Shown: positions 17,232-25,653, counted from the stretch's first letter. The stretch is 31,497 nucleotides of DNA from Pseudomonadota bacterium (GCA_023445495.1 JAEXLC010000225.1:1-31497); one strand, 5' to 3'. The notes: generated by a model from the letters alone, not told the origin. Program-made: numbers and translations.

Positions 17232-17305
17232 GTCATCCCGGCGAAAGCCGGGATCTCGTGCCGCGGGCGCTAGTTGCCTGAGACCCCGGCTTTCGCCGGG
17301 GTGAC
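17232..17305. repeat. Paired REP-like inverted repeat between convergent genes
   Basis: Arms 17232-17256 (gtcatcccggcgaaagccgg...) and 17281-17305 are near-complementary and each is itself a hairpin. The element lies between convergent trxB and the exosortase-associated hydrolase, and the second arm runs into the hydrolase C-terminal codons. It may act as a two-way terminator. Confidence 0.85.
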
Positions 17306-18088
17306 GAGTTGGGCGAGCACGCGCTGGAGCAGCCAGTCCTTGTCGGTGGCGCTGGCGAAGCTGTGGCTGGCGCTGTCGAGCGTTTCGACCCTCGTCCGCG
17401 CGCGCGCGGCCTCGAAGGCCTGGCCTTTCAGGGCATCCGCGAAAGCAATGGCGGTATTGTCGCCCTTTGCGAGCAGGATCGTCACCGGCACTTCGGCCGA
17501 GCCCAATGCCGCGGCGAGGCGCGCGGTCAGTCCGGCGAGGGCTTCGGGCGGCTTCTGCGAGGCCTTGCGCAAGCCCTTGAGCAGCTTCGCGATGTTCACG
17601 CCCCCGCGTAGCAGGCGCAGCCACTCCTTCGGGTCGCGCAGCCTGGCGGCATAGTGCGAGCGGATCGCGGCGGCGGGCGGCAGCGCGTCGGTCGGCTCGA
17701 TCGCCCAGGGGTTGGCGAGCAGCAGCGCATCGATGCCCGCCTGCGCGTGGAAGAAGGCGAGGGCGGTGGCGGCGTCGCAATTGCCGAAGGCGAGGATGCG
17801 CTCGGCGCCCGCGTCGCGCAGGGCCTGGGCGGCGGCGGCGATGTCCTGGGCGCTGCCTTCATAACCGCCATTGGTGCCTGTCGAATCGCCGATGCCGCGG
17901 CGATCGAAGCGGAGGACCGGGTGGCCGGCATGGGCGACGCGCGCGGCGAGCAGGGCCATGCCGCGATGCGCGCCGATGCGGATCTCGTTGCCGCCGGAGA
18001 CGATCAGCAGCCCGGTCCTGCCCGGTGCCGCATCTAGCGTGGCGGCGAGCGTATCGCCTTCACAAGGAACGGAAATCAGCCTTCGCAT
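17270..18088 (-). CDS. Exosortase A system-associated hydrolase 1
   Basis: The 272-residue alpha/beta hydrolase matches what I know of the hydrolase-1 family that travels with exosortase A (PEP-CTERM) loci: SGGNEIRIGAHRG, then HPVLRFDRRGIGDSTG, then the elbow FGNCDAATAL. The nucleophile position holds Cys104 instead of serine (G-N-C-D-A). A late histidine in SASHSFAS and Asp in LLAKGDNTA could complete a triad. The role is presumed to be release or transfer of an acyl group in building the extracellular polysaccharide partner of PEP-CTERM proteins. Its last codons (TPAKAGVSG) come from the repeat arm, a sign the stop codon was supplied by the inserted repeat. The start overlaps the hydrolase-2 stop by 13 bases. 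Confidence 0.85.
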   Translation of the reverse strand: MRRLISVPCEGDTLAATLDAAPGRTGLLIVSGGNEIRIGAHRGMALLAARVAHAGHPVLRFDRRGIGDSTGTNGGYEGSAQDIAAAAQALRDAGAERILAFGNCDAATALAFFHAQAGIDALLLANPWAIEPTDALPPAAAIRSHYAARLRDPKEWLRLLRGGVNIAKLLKGLRKASQKPPEALAGLTARLAAALGSAEVPVTILLAKGDNTAIAFADALKGQAFEAARARTRVETLDSASHSFASATDKDWLLQRVLAQLVTPAKAGVSGN

Positions 18089-18753
18089 GCGCGCGCCCAG
18101 GCGGCGATGTCGTCGGCGAGCAGCGCGGCGAGCGCGGGATCATTGTCCGGCTCGGTGCGGCGCCAGAGCGGCGCGCCGGGAACCTTGTGGTCGGCGGGGC
18201 GGGGATCGCTTTCGAGCCGCACCACGCGGCGCGGCGTGACCGATTCGGCGAAGGGCTGCAGCCCCTCCAGCTCGGCGAGCAGATCGGCGGAGACGAGATT
18301 GCCGGCGATCTCGATCCGGGCGGCATTGTCGGGCCATTGGCCCTCGTGGATGCGCCGGAGCTCGCGCAGGAGATCGCTGCCGTCCTGCGGCGCCAGATGC
18401 CACCGGCCCGACGCGAGCGACCGGGCATCGAGCAGCGCGCCGCTGCGGATGCCGAGCACATAGGCGGCGCGGCCCTCGGCAAGGACATGGTCGACGACGC
18501 CGCCAAACGCTTCCTGCATCCGCAGAAAACCGAGCGTTTCCAGCGCCATCAGGCTCTCGCCCTGGCCAGGCATGTCCGGCAGCGCACCCCCGATCCCACG
18601 CTCGGCGAGCAGGCGGAGCAGGGTGACCGCGAAGGTGCGGGTGCGGTTGGCTTCCTCGAACAGCGGCAGCGCCGCGACCACGACCGGGCCGTTCGACGGA
18701 CCGAAGCGAAGCATCGCCTCCTGTCCCCCGGCCCAGTCGTAGCGATCGGTCAT
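18076..18753 (-). CDS. Exosortase A system-associated hydrolase 2
   Basis: The 225-residue alpha/beta-hydrolase-like protein is placed by context and by ALPLFEEANRTRTF and ALPDMPGQGES, which parallel the PPFAEEMN and DLxGxGDS stretches of the hydrolase-2 family. The elbow reads LGIRSGALLDA, with Arg103 where serine is expected. Either the family has no classical nucleophile here, or it is not an active hydrolase. It is shorter than typical members. The ATG sits in a 4-base overlap with the acyl carrier protein gene (18750-18753), so the three minus-strand genes form one operon. Confidence 0.8.
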   Translation of the reverse strand: MTDRYDWAGGQEAMLRFGPSNGPVVVAALPLFEEANRTRTFAVTLLRLLAERGIGGALPDMPGQGESLMALETLGFLRMQEAFGGVVDHVLAEGRAAYVLGIRSGALLDARSLASGRWHLAPQDGSDLLRELRRIHEGQWPDNAARIEIAGNLVSADLLAELEGLQPFAESVTPRRVVRLESDPRPADHKVPGAPLWRRTEPDNDPALAALLADDIAAWARACEG

Positions 18754-19022
18754 CCGAGCGCCTTGGCCGAGGCGAAGCGGGTGAGGGCGCCGAAGCTCTC
18801 GAGCATCTCGCCATCGACCTCGTCATCCTCGATCAGGATGCCGAGCCGGTCCTCCAGCTCGGTGAGCACGCCCGCCACCGCGAGCGAGTCGAGCTCGGGC
18901 AGCGCGCCGAACAGAGGCGTGTCCGCACGGAATTCCGCGACTCTGTCGGCACTTAGGCCCAGTACGTCGCGCAGGACCGCGCGAACGGTGTTTTCGACTT
19001 GGAGCGACCCATCGGGCTGCAA
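18750..19022 (-). CDS. Acyl carrier protein, exosortase A system-associated
   Basis: The 90-residue protein has the phosphopantetheine attachment motif ELDSLAV (Ser46) and the helical acidic profile of an ACP. It starts at TTG (19022): AGGGGA lies 5 bases upstream, and no ATG or GTG gives a sensible N-terminus. Being divergent from the acyl-CoA ligase by 72 bases, it is the likely acceptor of the acyl group that the ligase activates. The 4-base overlap with hydrolase 2 supports coupled expression. Confidence 0.85.
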   Translation of the reverse strand: MQPDGSLQVENTVRAVLRDVLGLSADRVAEFRADTPLFGALPELDSLAVAGVLTELEDRLGILIEDDEVDGEMLESFGALTRFASAKALG

Positions 19023-19058
19023 TGATCTTCCCCTGACCGGTTTTTCGTCCCCGTAAGG

Positions 19059-19079
19059 CTTGGCGCGGGCGCTGCCAAG
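19059..19079. promoter_or_regulatory. Inverted repeat in the divergent ACP/ligase promoter region
   Basis: Arms cttggc (19059-19064) and gccaag (19074-19079) are perfectly complementary across a 9-base spacer, centred in the 72-base gap between the two divergent start codons. A regulator bound here could control both operons. A TATAAG follows at 19080, but the distance to the GTG at 19095 is short for a normal leader. Confidence 0.35.
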
Positions 19080-19094
19080 TATAAGGGTGGACAG

Positions 19095-20585
19095 GTGATC
19101 GCCCTCGACTCGCTTCCTCGGCCGCTCGACACCCTGCCATCGCGGGGTAAGCCCGATGCCATTGCCCTGGAAGACAAAGCCGGGACAATGACTTACGCCG
19201 AGCTTGAAGCCTCCGTGGGTGAGATGGCCGCGGCGCTGCGCGACCTGGGGCTCGAACCCGGCGACCGGGTGGCGACCTGGCTGCCCAAGACGCGGACCGC
19301 CTGCCTGATGCCGTTGGCGGCGGTCAGGGCGGGGCTGGTGCATGTGCCGGTCAACCCGGTGCTCAAGCGGGCGCAGGTGGCGCATATCCTGGCCGATTCG
19401 GGGGCGCGGGCGCTGGTCAGCCAGACTGTACGCCTCCAGGCACTCGAAGTTGGCGATGTTAGCGATACGTGCCGGGTGATCGAGGAAACTTCGCTCACCT
19501 CGAACCGGTCGCTTCCAGCCTCGGATGTTGACACCGACGCCCTCGCGGCGATCCTCTACACCTCGGGTTCGACCGGAAAACCCAAGGGCGTGATGCTGAG
19601 CCACGCCAATTTATGGTTGGGCGCCATCAGCGTAGCGCATTATCTTGCGATCGCGCCCGACGACCGGGTCCTCGGCGTGCTGCCGCTAAGTTTCGACTAC
19701 GGACAGAACCAGTTGCTCTCGACTTGGGCCGCCGGCGCCCGCGTCGTGCCGCTCGACTATCTGACCGCGCGCGACGTCATCAAGGCGGTCGAGCGGTTCG
19801 GCATCACCACGCTCGCCGGGGTGCCGCCGCTCTGGGTGCAGCTGCTCGAAGCCGAATGGCCGGTTGAGACCGCATCTGAACTCAAGCGCCTAACCAACTC
19901 CGGCGGTGCGCTGACCCCGCGGATGATCCGCGACCTGCGGGCGCGCTTCCCCGATGCCGACCTCTATCCGATGTACGGGCTGACCGAGGCGTTCCGATCG
20001 ACCTATCTCGATCCCGCGCTGGTCGATGCCCATCCGGACGCAATCGGCAAGGCGATCCCGTTCGCGGAGGTGCTGGTGGTGGGGCCGGACGGGGCGCCGG
20101 CCGAGCAGGGCGAGCTGGTCCATGCCGGGCCGCTGGTCGCCCAGGGCTATTGGCAGGACCCGGAACGTACCGCGCAGCGCTTCAAGCCAGCCCCTTCATA
20201 CGCCGAAAGTGGCGGCATGGCCGTTTGGTCCGGCGACACGGTGCGGCTGGGCGCGGACGGGCTGCTGCGCTTCGTCGGGCGCGACGACGAGATGATCAAA
20301 TCGGCCGGCAACCGGATCAGCCCGACCGAGATCGAGGAAGCCGTGCTCTCCGGCGGGGAGACGGGCGAGGCGGCGGCATTCGGCGTGGCGGACGAACGGC
20401 TGGGCCAGGCGATCGTGGTGATCGCGCGCGGCGACGGCAGCACGGAAGCGGCGCTGCGCAACCGGTTGCGGCGCGACCTGCCGAGCTTCATGCAGCCGGT
20501 GCGCTACGATTGGCGTATGGAACTGCCCAGAAACGCCAATGGCAAGCTGGACCGGACGGCGCTGCGGGCGAGTTTGGGTGCGTAA
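19095..20585 (+). CDS. Acyl-CoA ligase (AMP-dependent), exosortase A system-associated
   Basis: The 496-residue ANL-superfamily enzyme activates a carboxylic acid with ATP. Motifs are the P-loop YTSGSTGKPKGVMLSH (about residues 155-170), YPMYGLTEA, SGDTVRLGADG, FVGRDDEMIKSAGNRISP and the C-terminal catalytic lysine in NANGKLDR (Lys484). Gene order with ACP, hydrolases and the decarboxylase identifies it as the ligase of the exosortase-A set, probably loading the neighbouring ACP. The GTG at 19095 follows AAGGG by 7 bases. A repeat pair separates it from the decarboxylase. Confidence 0.92.
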   Translation: MIALDSLPRPLDTLPSRGKPDAIALEDKAGTMTYAELEASVGEMAAALRDLGLEPGDRVATWLPKTRTACLMPLAAVRAGLVHVPVNPVLKRAQVAHILADSGARALVSQTVRLQALEVGDVSDTCRVIEETSLTSNRSLPASDVDTDALAAILYTSGSTGKPKGVMLSHANLWLGAISVAHYLAIAPDDRVLGVLPLSFDYGQNQLLSTWAAGARVVPLDYLTARDVIKAVERFGITTLAGVPPLWVQLLEAEWPVETASELKRLTNSGGALTPRMIRDLRARFPDADLYPMYGLTEAFRSTYLDPALVDAHPDAIGKAIPFAEVLVVGPDGAPAEQGELVHAGPLVAQGYWQDPERTAQRFKPAPSYAESGGMAVWSGDTVRLGADGLLRFVGRDDEMIKSAGNRISPTEIEEAVLSGGETGEAAAFGVADERLGQAIVVIARGDGSTEAALRNRLRRDLPSFMQPVRYDWRMELPRNANGKLDRTALRASLGA

Positions 20586-20590
20586 TTCGC

Positions 20591-20669
20591 GTCATCCCGG
20601 CGCAAGCCGGGATCTTGTGCAACCGGGCGTGCGCTTGCGGCCTGAGATCCCGGCTTTCGCCGGGATGAC
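20591..20669. repeat. Paired REP-like inverted repeat between ligase and decarboxylase genes
   Basis: Arms 20591-20614 and 20646-20669 match the core of the other pairs; one arm has a cgcaag variant where the others have cgaaag. It lies in the 97-base gap of a same-strand gene pair, so it may shape relative expression inside the operon. Confidence 0.85.
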
Positions 20670-20682
20670 GATTGGGGACTGA

Positions 20683-21870
20683 ATGACCGTTACCGCGAAA
20701 CCGTTTGGCCCGATCCCGCCCGAGTTCGCCGAGTTGCGCCAGCTTTTGTGGCTGGATGTGCAGACTCCGGCCTATGTCTATGATTTCGCGGTAATCGAGG
20801 CGCGGATCGCGCTGCTGCGCGCGGCGCTGCCCGCGAAGGTGGGCGTGCATTATGCGATCAAGGCCAACCCGCTGCCGGCGCTGCTCGAGCGGATCGCGCC
20901 GCTGGTCGACGGAATGGACGTCGCCTCGGCGGGCGAGATGGGGCGGGCGCTTGACGTCATGGCGGCAAGCCACATCAGCTTTGCCGGTCCGGGCAAGCGC
21001 GATGCCGAGCTGGAAGCGGCGATCCGCGCCGGAGTGACGATCAACCTGGAATCGCTCGCCGAGGGACAGCGTGCGCTGGGGATCGGCAAGGCGCTGGGCG
21101 TGACGCCGCGGCTGGCCGTGCGGGTGAACCCCGATTTCGAGCTGCGCGGATCGGGCATGAAGATGGGCGGGCGTGCATCCCCCTTTGGAATCGAAAGCGC
21201 GCACGTGCCCGAGCTGGTGCGCGCGCTGCGCGGCGAGGGTGCCGAGTGGCGCGGGCTGCACATCTTCGCCGGATCGCAGTCGCTCGACACCGAGGCGATC
21301 ATTGCGACCCAGGCGGCGACGATCGACCTGGCGGCGCGGCTGGCCGACGAGATCGGCGCGGTGCCGCCATTGGTCAATCTGGGCGGCGGTTTCGGCATCC
21401 CCTATTTCCCGGGCGACACGCCGGTGGACGTCGGCGCGATCGGCGCGGCGCTGGCCGGGGCGGTGTCGCGGCTCGACAGCGACTATGCGATCGAGCTCGG
21501 CCGCTGGCTGGTCGGCGAGGCGGGGGTGTACCTCGCCCGGGTGATCGACCGGAAGGAGAGCCAGGGCGAGACCTTCCTGATCGTCGAGGGCGGACTCAAC
21601 CATCACCTGGCCGCGACGGGCAATTTCGGCACCGTGGTGCGGCGCAACTACCCGATCGCGGTGGCGCATCGGATGCAGGATGCGCCGGAAGAGGTGGTGA
21701 CGGTGGTCGGGCCGCTGTGCACCCCGCTCGACCGGCTGGCCGACCGGGTGGCGCTGCCGCGCGCCGAAGTGGGTGACATGATCGCGGTGTTCGCGTCGGG
21801 CGCATATGGCGCGACGGCGAGCCCGAGCGCGTTCCTGGGGCATCCGGCGGCGGTGGAGCTGGTCGTCTAG
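20683..21870 (+). CDS. PLP-dependent decarboxylase, exosortase A system-associated
   Basis: The 395-residue protein belongs to the fold-III (alanine-racemase-type) decarboxylases, like diaminopimelate decarboxylase. The PLP lysine is Lys60 in HYAIKANPLPALL. A glycine-rich phosphate loop is NLGGGFGIPYFPGD, and GPLCTPLDRLADR carries the active-site cysteine from the other subunit. In exosortase-A loci this enzyme is thought to make an amine building block. The ATG at 20683 has GGGGA 4 bases before it. It ends the cluster; no exosortase follows. Confidence 0.92.
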   Translation: MTVTAKPFGPIPPEFAELRQLLWLDVQTPAYVYDFAVIEARIALLRAALPAKVGVHYAIKANPLPALLERIAPLVDGMDVASAGEMGRALDVMAASHISFAGPGKRDAELEAAIRAGVTINLESLAEGQRALGIGKALGVTPRLAVRVNPDFELRGSGMKMGGRASPFGIESAHVPELVRALRGEGAEWRGLHIFAGSQSLDTEAIIATQAATIDLAARLADEIGAVPPLVNLGGGFGIPYFPGDTPVDVGAIGAALAGAVSRLDSDYAIELGRWLVGEAGVYLARVIDRKESQGETFLIVEGGLNHHLAATGNFGTVVRRNYPIAVAHRMQDAPEEVVTVVGPLCTPLDRLADRVALPRAEVGDMIAVFASGAYGATASPSAFLGHPAAVELVV

Positions 21871-21995
21871 GGGACCAGCAAGAATTCCTGTCTTCGGAAC
21901 CGCTATAGCCCAGGCGTTGGGCGCGGCCGGGGAAATGAACCGTTCGCGTTGGATTCTTCACTGGTCGTTGAGGCTTCCCGGCCAGAAGTCGCGGC

Positions 21996-23822
21996 ATGGC
22001 ACGATTCCTGGCTCTGTACCTGATCGTTACTGGGGTCGCCGCGGTTATCGCCCTGAGCATGCCGTCGCTGGTGCTGATCGGCATGTTCCTCCTGCTCGTG
22101 CCGGGGTTGCTGCTCTGGTTCGCGCCGACGGGGTTCCTGTGGGGCGTGGTGTTCGCCGCGATCTGGTTCGGCCTGAGGCCGATGGCCGGCGACTGGCAGG
22201 CGCGCGTGGTGGCGGGGCTGGGCACGGTGGCGGTGATGTGGCTGATCCCGCAGCCGAGCATCGCGCTGAGCCGGGCGAAGCTCGCCGAAGCGACGCTGCC
22301 GGACGTGATGCCGGCCGCGCCGCTGGCCTTTGCCGGCGATGTGCGGATCGACCTGCCTTCGCTCAGCCAGGAACCCTATGATCCCGAGCATCCGAATGCG
22401 CCGCGGCTGATCGGCTGCAACGGCATCTGCGCGGCGGCGCTGTTCACCGACGGGGTGAAGAGCGTGACGGTGGGCAAGAGCGAATATGTGAGCCCGCCGC
22501 CCATCCGGGGCAGGCCGTCCTCGCCGCGCGCGCCCGAGTTCCGCACCTTTGTCCGCCTGCCGCACAAGGCGTGCGAGACCAGCCTGCAGCCGACCGATGC
22601 CGAGGGGATCGGCCTGAAATATCCCGAGGCCAGCACCAAGCTGGCCGAGTGGAATCTGCGCCTTTCGACAAGCGACTGCATCACCTCGGCGCCGACGCCG
22701 GACCGGTTCGACCTGCATATGGTCCAGTCGTCCGGAACGCTCTTCGGCCAGCGCAGGGAGCGCGCGGACTGGGCATCGGCGGCGGATGCGGTAACCTTCG
22801 AGCAGATCGAGATACGCGGGCGCGACAACGCCGTGCTGCTGCGCAAGCGCATCGTGCGCACCGAAGCGATGGCGGCGCCGCTCTCGATCGGCTTCGGCTC
22901 GAACTTCAACAATTTCGGACCAGGCTGGAGCCGGGCGACGCTTTCCAATGCCCCGCGCCATGCGCAGATCGATCCCGGCGCCTTGCTGATGGCGCATACC
23001 CGGCTGGCGGTGCGGGTCGACAAGGATGCGACGCTGAAGCAGGCGCGGGCGCGGCTGCAGGCGATGCTGGGCGACCCGCGAGTGACGGCCGAGGACAGCG
23101 GCTGGGCGAGCGTCGAGGTCTATTTTACCGGGCTGGGGAAAACGCTCGACCCGGCGGATCGCGCGCTGATCCCGGCGCTGGTCCGCGACCCGCGGAACCG
23201 CCATTTCCGCGGGATTTGGGATGCGATCCGGGCGCTGGGGCCGGAGGGCGCGATCCTGCGCGCGCCCTTTGTCGAGCGGCTGGCTTCGGATCCGAAGCCG
23301 GCGGAGGAGACGCGCTATCTTGGCCGGGCGATCGACAAGCTGCCGGCGGACATCTTCGCGGTGCCGAGCGACGCGGAACGCGCGTTGCTGGACGATCCCG
23401 CGCTGCGGGTGCGGGCGCCGGGGCTGGTCATGCGCCAGGCCGATCGCGGCGCGGCGGCGGTGCCCGCGCTGCTGGCGATCCTCGACTATCATGCGCGCAA
23501 CCCCGCCTCGGCATCGTCCCGCACCACCGGCGACGCGCCCGACCGGGTGATGATCGATGCGGTGCGTGTTGCGCTGTGCCGGCTGGGGCCGCAGGGCGCG
23601 AGCGCGCTGCCCCGGCTCGCGGCGCTCGACGCGAGCGGGATCCTGCCGAGGCGGCTGGACGAGGACCAGGACTGGCAGGTGACGCTGATCCGGCTCGGCC
23701 GATCGGCCGATACGGTGCGCAAGCCGGCGAACATGACCGGCACGGAAGCGAATTTCCGGGCGCGGCAGCGGACCCGCGCGGCGGGGGAGGTCGAATTCGC
23801 CTGCAGCTCGAACTTCGTCTGA
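21996..23822 (+). CDS. Membrane-anchored protein of unknown function
   Basis: The 608-residue protein has three or four hydrophobic helices in the first 90 residues, then a long soluble part. The middle (about 100-330) holds scattered cysteines (IGCNGICAA, KACETS, SDCITS) that could form disulfides. The C-terminal third is helical with repeat-like leucine/alanine units (about residues 345-570, for example RALIPALVRDPRNRHFRGIW and GPQGASALPRLAAL), resembling HEAT-type repeats. I do not recognise the family. It is not clearly part of the exosortase set, though it directly follows it with a 125-base gap. Convergent with the Rnk-like gene. Confidence 0.8.
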   Translation: MARFLALYLIVTGVAAVIALSMPSLVLIGMFLLLVPGLLLWFAPTGFLWGVVFAAIWFGLRPMAGDWQARVVAGLGTVAVMWLIPQPSIALSRAKLAEATLPDVMPAAPLAFAGDVRIDLPSLSQEPYDPEHPNAPRLIGCNGICAAALFTDGVKSVTVGKSEYVSPPPIRGRPSSPRAPEFRTFVRLPHKACETSLQPTDAEGIGLKYPEASTKLAEWNLRLSTSDCITSAPTPDRFDLHMVQSSGTLFGQRRERADWASAADAVTFEQIEIRGRDNAVLLRKRIVRTEAMAAPLSIGFGSNFNNFGPGWSRATLSNAPRHAQIDPGALLMAHTRLAVRVDKDATLKQARARLQAMLGDPRVTAEDSGWASVEVYFTGLGKTLDPADRALIPALVRDPRNRHFRGIWDAIRALGPEGAILRAPFVERLASDPKPAEETRYLGRAIDKLPADIFAVPSDAERALLDDPALRVRAPGLVMRQADRGAAAVPALLAILDYHARNPASASSRTTGDAPDRVMIDAVRVALCRLGPQGASALPRLAALDASGILPRRLDEDQDWQVTLIRLGRSADTVRKPANMTGTEANFRARQRTRAAGEVEFACSSNFV

Positions 23823-23841
23823 GGATCGGCGGCGACCGCGA

Positions 23842-24240
23842 TCAGCCGGGCGCGGCCCGCCGGACGCCGAGCACGGTGAGATAGCGATCGGGCCAGAGGA
23901 TCGACTGGCCGGTGCGCAGGCCGATCAGCGCGGCGCCGACGGGGGTGAGGATCGAGATCCGGCCCTGGGCGATGTCCGCGTCGGGCGGGTAGACCAAAGT
24001 GACGGTGCGCGGCTTGCCGTTGCTGTCGTCGACGAACTCGACGGTGGCGCCCATCGTCACCGTGTCGGGCGAGATGGCGGCGGCGCTGTGGAGGCGGGCG
24101 CGCTCGGTCTCGCGCAGCAGCAGCGCGCTGACCGCGGGGAAGCGGCGGGCGACGCTGAGCGCCAGGCCGGCGAGGCGCTCGGCTTCGGAATCGATCATGT
24201 CGATGGGCGGCCGGCCGGCCGCCTTGCGGGTCTTGCTCAT
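23842..24240 (-). CDS. rnk: Nucleoside diphosphate kinase regulator (Rnk), GreA/GreB C-terminal domain
   Basis: The 132-residue protein has an N-terminal helical part and a C-terminal FKBP-like GreA/GreB domain (about residues 60-125) with VTMGATVEFVDDSNGKPRTV, LVYPPDADIAQGRISILTPV and GAALIGLRTGQSILWP, the typical Rnk sequence. Rnk proteins bind RNA polymerase like Gre factors but lack the full coiled coil that stimulates cleavage. The ATG at 24240 is the first start. Its 5' leader holds a strong hairpin. Confidence 0.9.
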   Translation of the reverse strand: MSKTRKAAGRPPIDMIDSEAERLAGLALSVARRFPAVSALLLRETERARLHSAAAISPDTVTMGATVEFVDDSNGKPRTVTLVYPPDADIAQGRISILTPVGAALIGLRTGQSILWPDRYLTVLGVRRAAPG

Positions 24241-24306
24241 GTTGTGGAACTCCCAGGCAGAGGCGGCGTGGTGCCGCCGGGGCGCCGGATTGCGGCGCGC
24301 GGCTTG

Positions 24307-24346
24307 GCCCCGGGTCTCCGGGACATGCCTGAGGAGAACCCGGGGC
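24307..24346. promoter_or_regulatory. Hairpin between the MFS gene and rnk
   Basis: A perfect 9-bp stem (gccccgggt at 24307-24315 with acccggggc at 24338-24346) encloses a 22-base loop that can pair further. It could end the MFS transcript or act in the rnk leader. The rest of the 212-base gap shows no gene. Confidence 0.35.
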
Positions 24347-24452
24347 TAGTTGCCTGCCAGGAGCTGTCCCGCATGGACGCGGTATCGCAGCATGGGTGCG
24401 TGCGCGGTCATGAGGTGAGGATGGAGCCCGGGGCGGGGCTTGTCAAACCGGG

Positions 24453-25610
24453 TCAGAGGCTTTCGGCGAGGAGCAGGCAGGCGAGCATCGCCAGCACCAG
24501 TGCGATCAGCGCGATGCCGAGCGCGGGCCAGCCCCAGGCCGCGACGACCATGCCGGCGAGCGGCGGGCCGAGCAGCGCGCCGCCGGCACCGAACTGGGTG
24601 ATGAGGCCGTTGGCGGCGGCGATGCGCGGATCGTCGGGCGTGGTCGCGCCGGACTGGGCGGGGAGGCGGGCGAACATCAGCGGCGGGACGAGGCCGCTGA
24701 CCAGCGTGGCGGCGACGGCGAGGATGCCGCTGGCGGTCAGGCTCGTGCCGCCGGCCTGGTAGAGCCAGAAGACCAGAGGCAGGGTGGCGAGCAGGGCGAG
24801 GGTGGAGACCAGCATCATCCGGCGGCTGCTCAGCTGCCCGCCGCGCATCAGCCACATCGCGGCGGCCGAGCCGGGCAGGGCAGCGAGCGAGGCGAGCGCG
24901 GTGACCAGCCCGACCTGCTCGATCGGAGCGCCGCTGCGCTCGACCAGGAAGCTCGGCAGCAGCATCAGCAGCGCGCAGACGAACAGGGTGTAGAGGCCGA
25001 AGGCGAAGGTGGAGACCCAGGCGGCGGGGGCGGGCAGCGTGATCCGCCGGCCGCTGGCGCCGGGCAGGGGGAGGCGGGTGAGCAGGACGGTGATCGCGGC
25101 GAGCGCCACGGCCCAGGCGAGCATCACCCCGCGCGGCCCGGCGAGCGTGACCAGCGAAGCGGTGACCGCGCTGCCGAGCGCGAGGCCGACGGGGACGAAG
25201 GTGCTCCACAAGGCGAGCGCGCGGCCGCGGCTCCGGTCGGTGGCGATGGCGGCGATCGCGGTGGGGCAGACGATGACCATCAGGAGATAGCCGACGCCCT
25301 CGACCGCGCGGGCGGCGAACAGGATCGTCGGGCCGGGGGCGATCGCTTCGACCAGGCTGGCGGCGGCCAGGGTGGCGCCGCCGGCGAGCAGGAAGGCGCG
25401 CATGCCGAAGCGGGCGAGGCCGAGGCCGGCGATGAAGCCGAACAACCCGCCGCCGACTTCGAGCAGCGAGATCAGCAGGGCGATCTGGGGGAGCGAGAGG
25501 TGGAAGCCCTCGCGCAGGATCGGCGCGATCGCGGAGATCTTGGCGAGCTGCGCGGCGGCGAGGATGCCGACCAGCCAGAGGATCAGGATTCGGGGCCAGG
25601 GCGTGGGCAT
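24453..25610 (-). CDS. Major facilitator superfamily transporter
   Basis: The 385-residue protein has about 12 membrane helices and no large soluble domain. The sequence resembles the CynX/NimT-like branch (ILILWLVGILAAAQLAKISAIAPILREGF at the start, with GRALALWSTFVPVGLALG in the central region). The substrate is not known. It is the last gene of the minus-strand group with the XRE regulator (43 bases upstream) and the radical SAM genes, so it could export the product of that group. This role is inferred from position only. Confidence 0.88.
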   Translation of the reverse strand: MPTPWPRILILWLVGILAAAQLAKISAIAPILREGFHLSLPQIALLISLLEVGGGLFGFIAGLGLARFGMRAFLLAGGATLAAASLVEAIAPGPTILFAARAVEGVGYLLMVIVCPTAIAAIATDRSRGRALALWSTFVPVGLALGSAVTASLVTLAGPRGVMLAWAVALAAITVLLTRLPLPGASGRRITLPAPAAWVSTFAFGLYTLFVCALLMLLPSFLVERSGAPIEQVGLVTALASLAALPGSAAAMWLMRGGQLSSRRMMLVSTLALLATLPLVFWLYQAGGTSLTASGILAVAATLVSGLVPPLMFARLPAQSGATTPDDPRIAAANGLITQFGAGGALLGPPLAGMVVAAWGWPALGIALIALVLAMLACLLLAESL

Positions 25611-25653
25611 GCCGTCCTGCTAGGGACGCGCGGCGGCGATGGCCACGAATAGA

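Noticed and set aside
14282..20669. Repeats considered as a CRISPR array
   Set aside because: Copies are kilobases apart, paired in inverted orientation, and have no regular spacers or cas genes.
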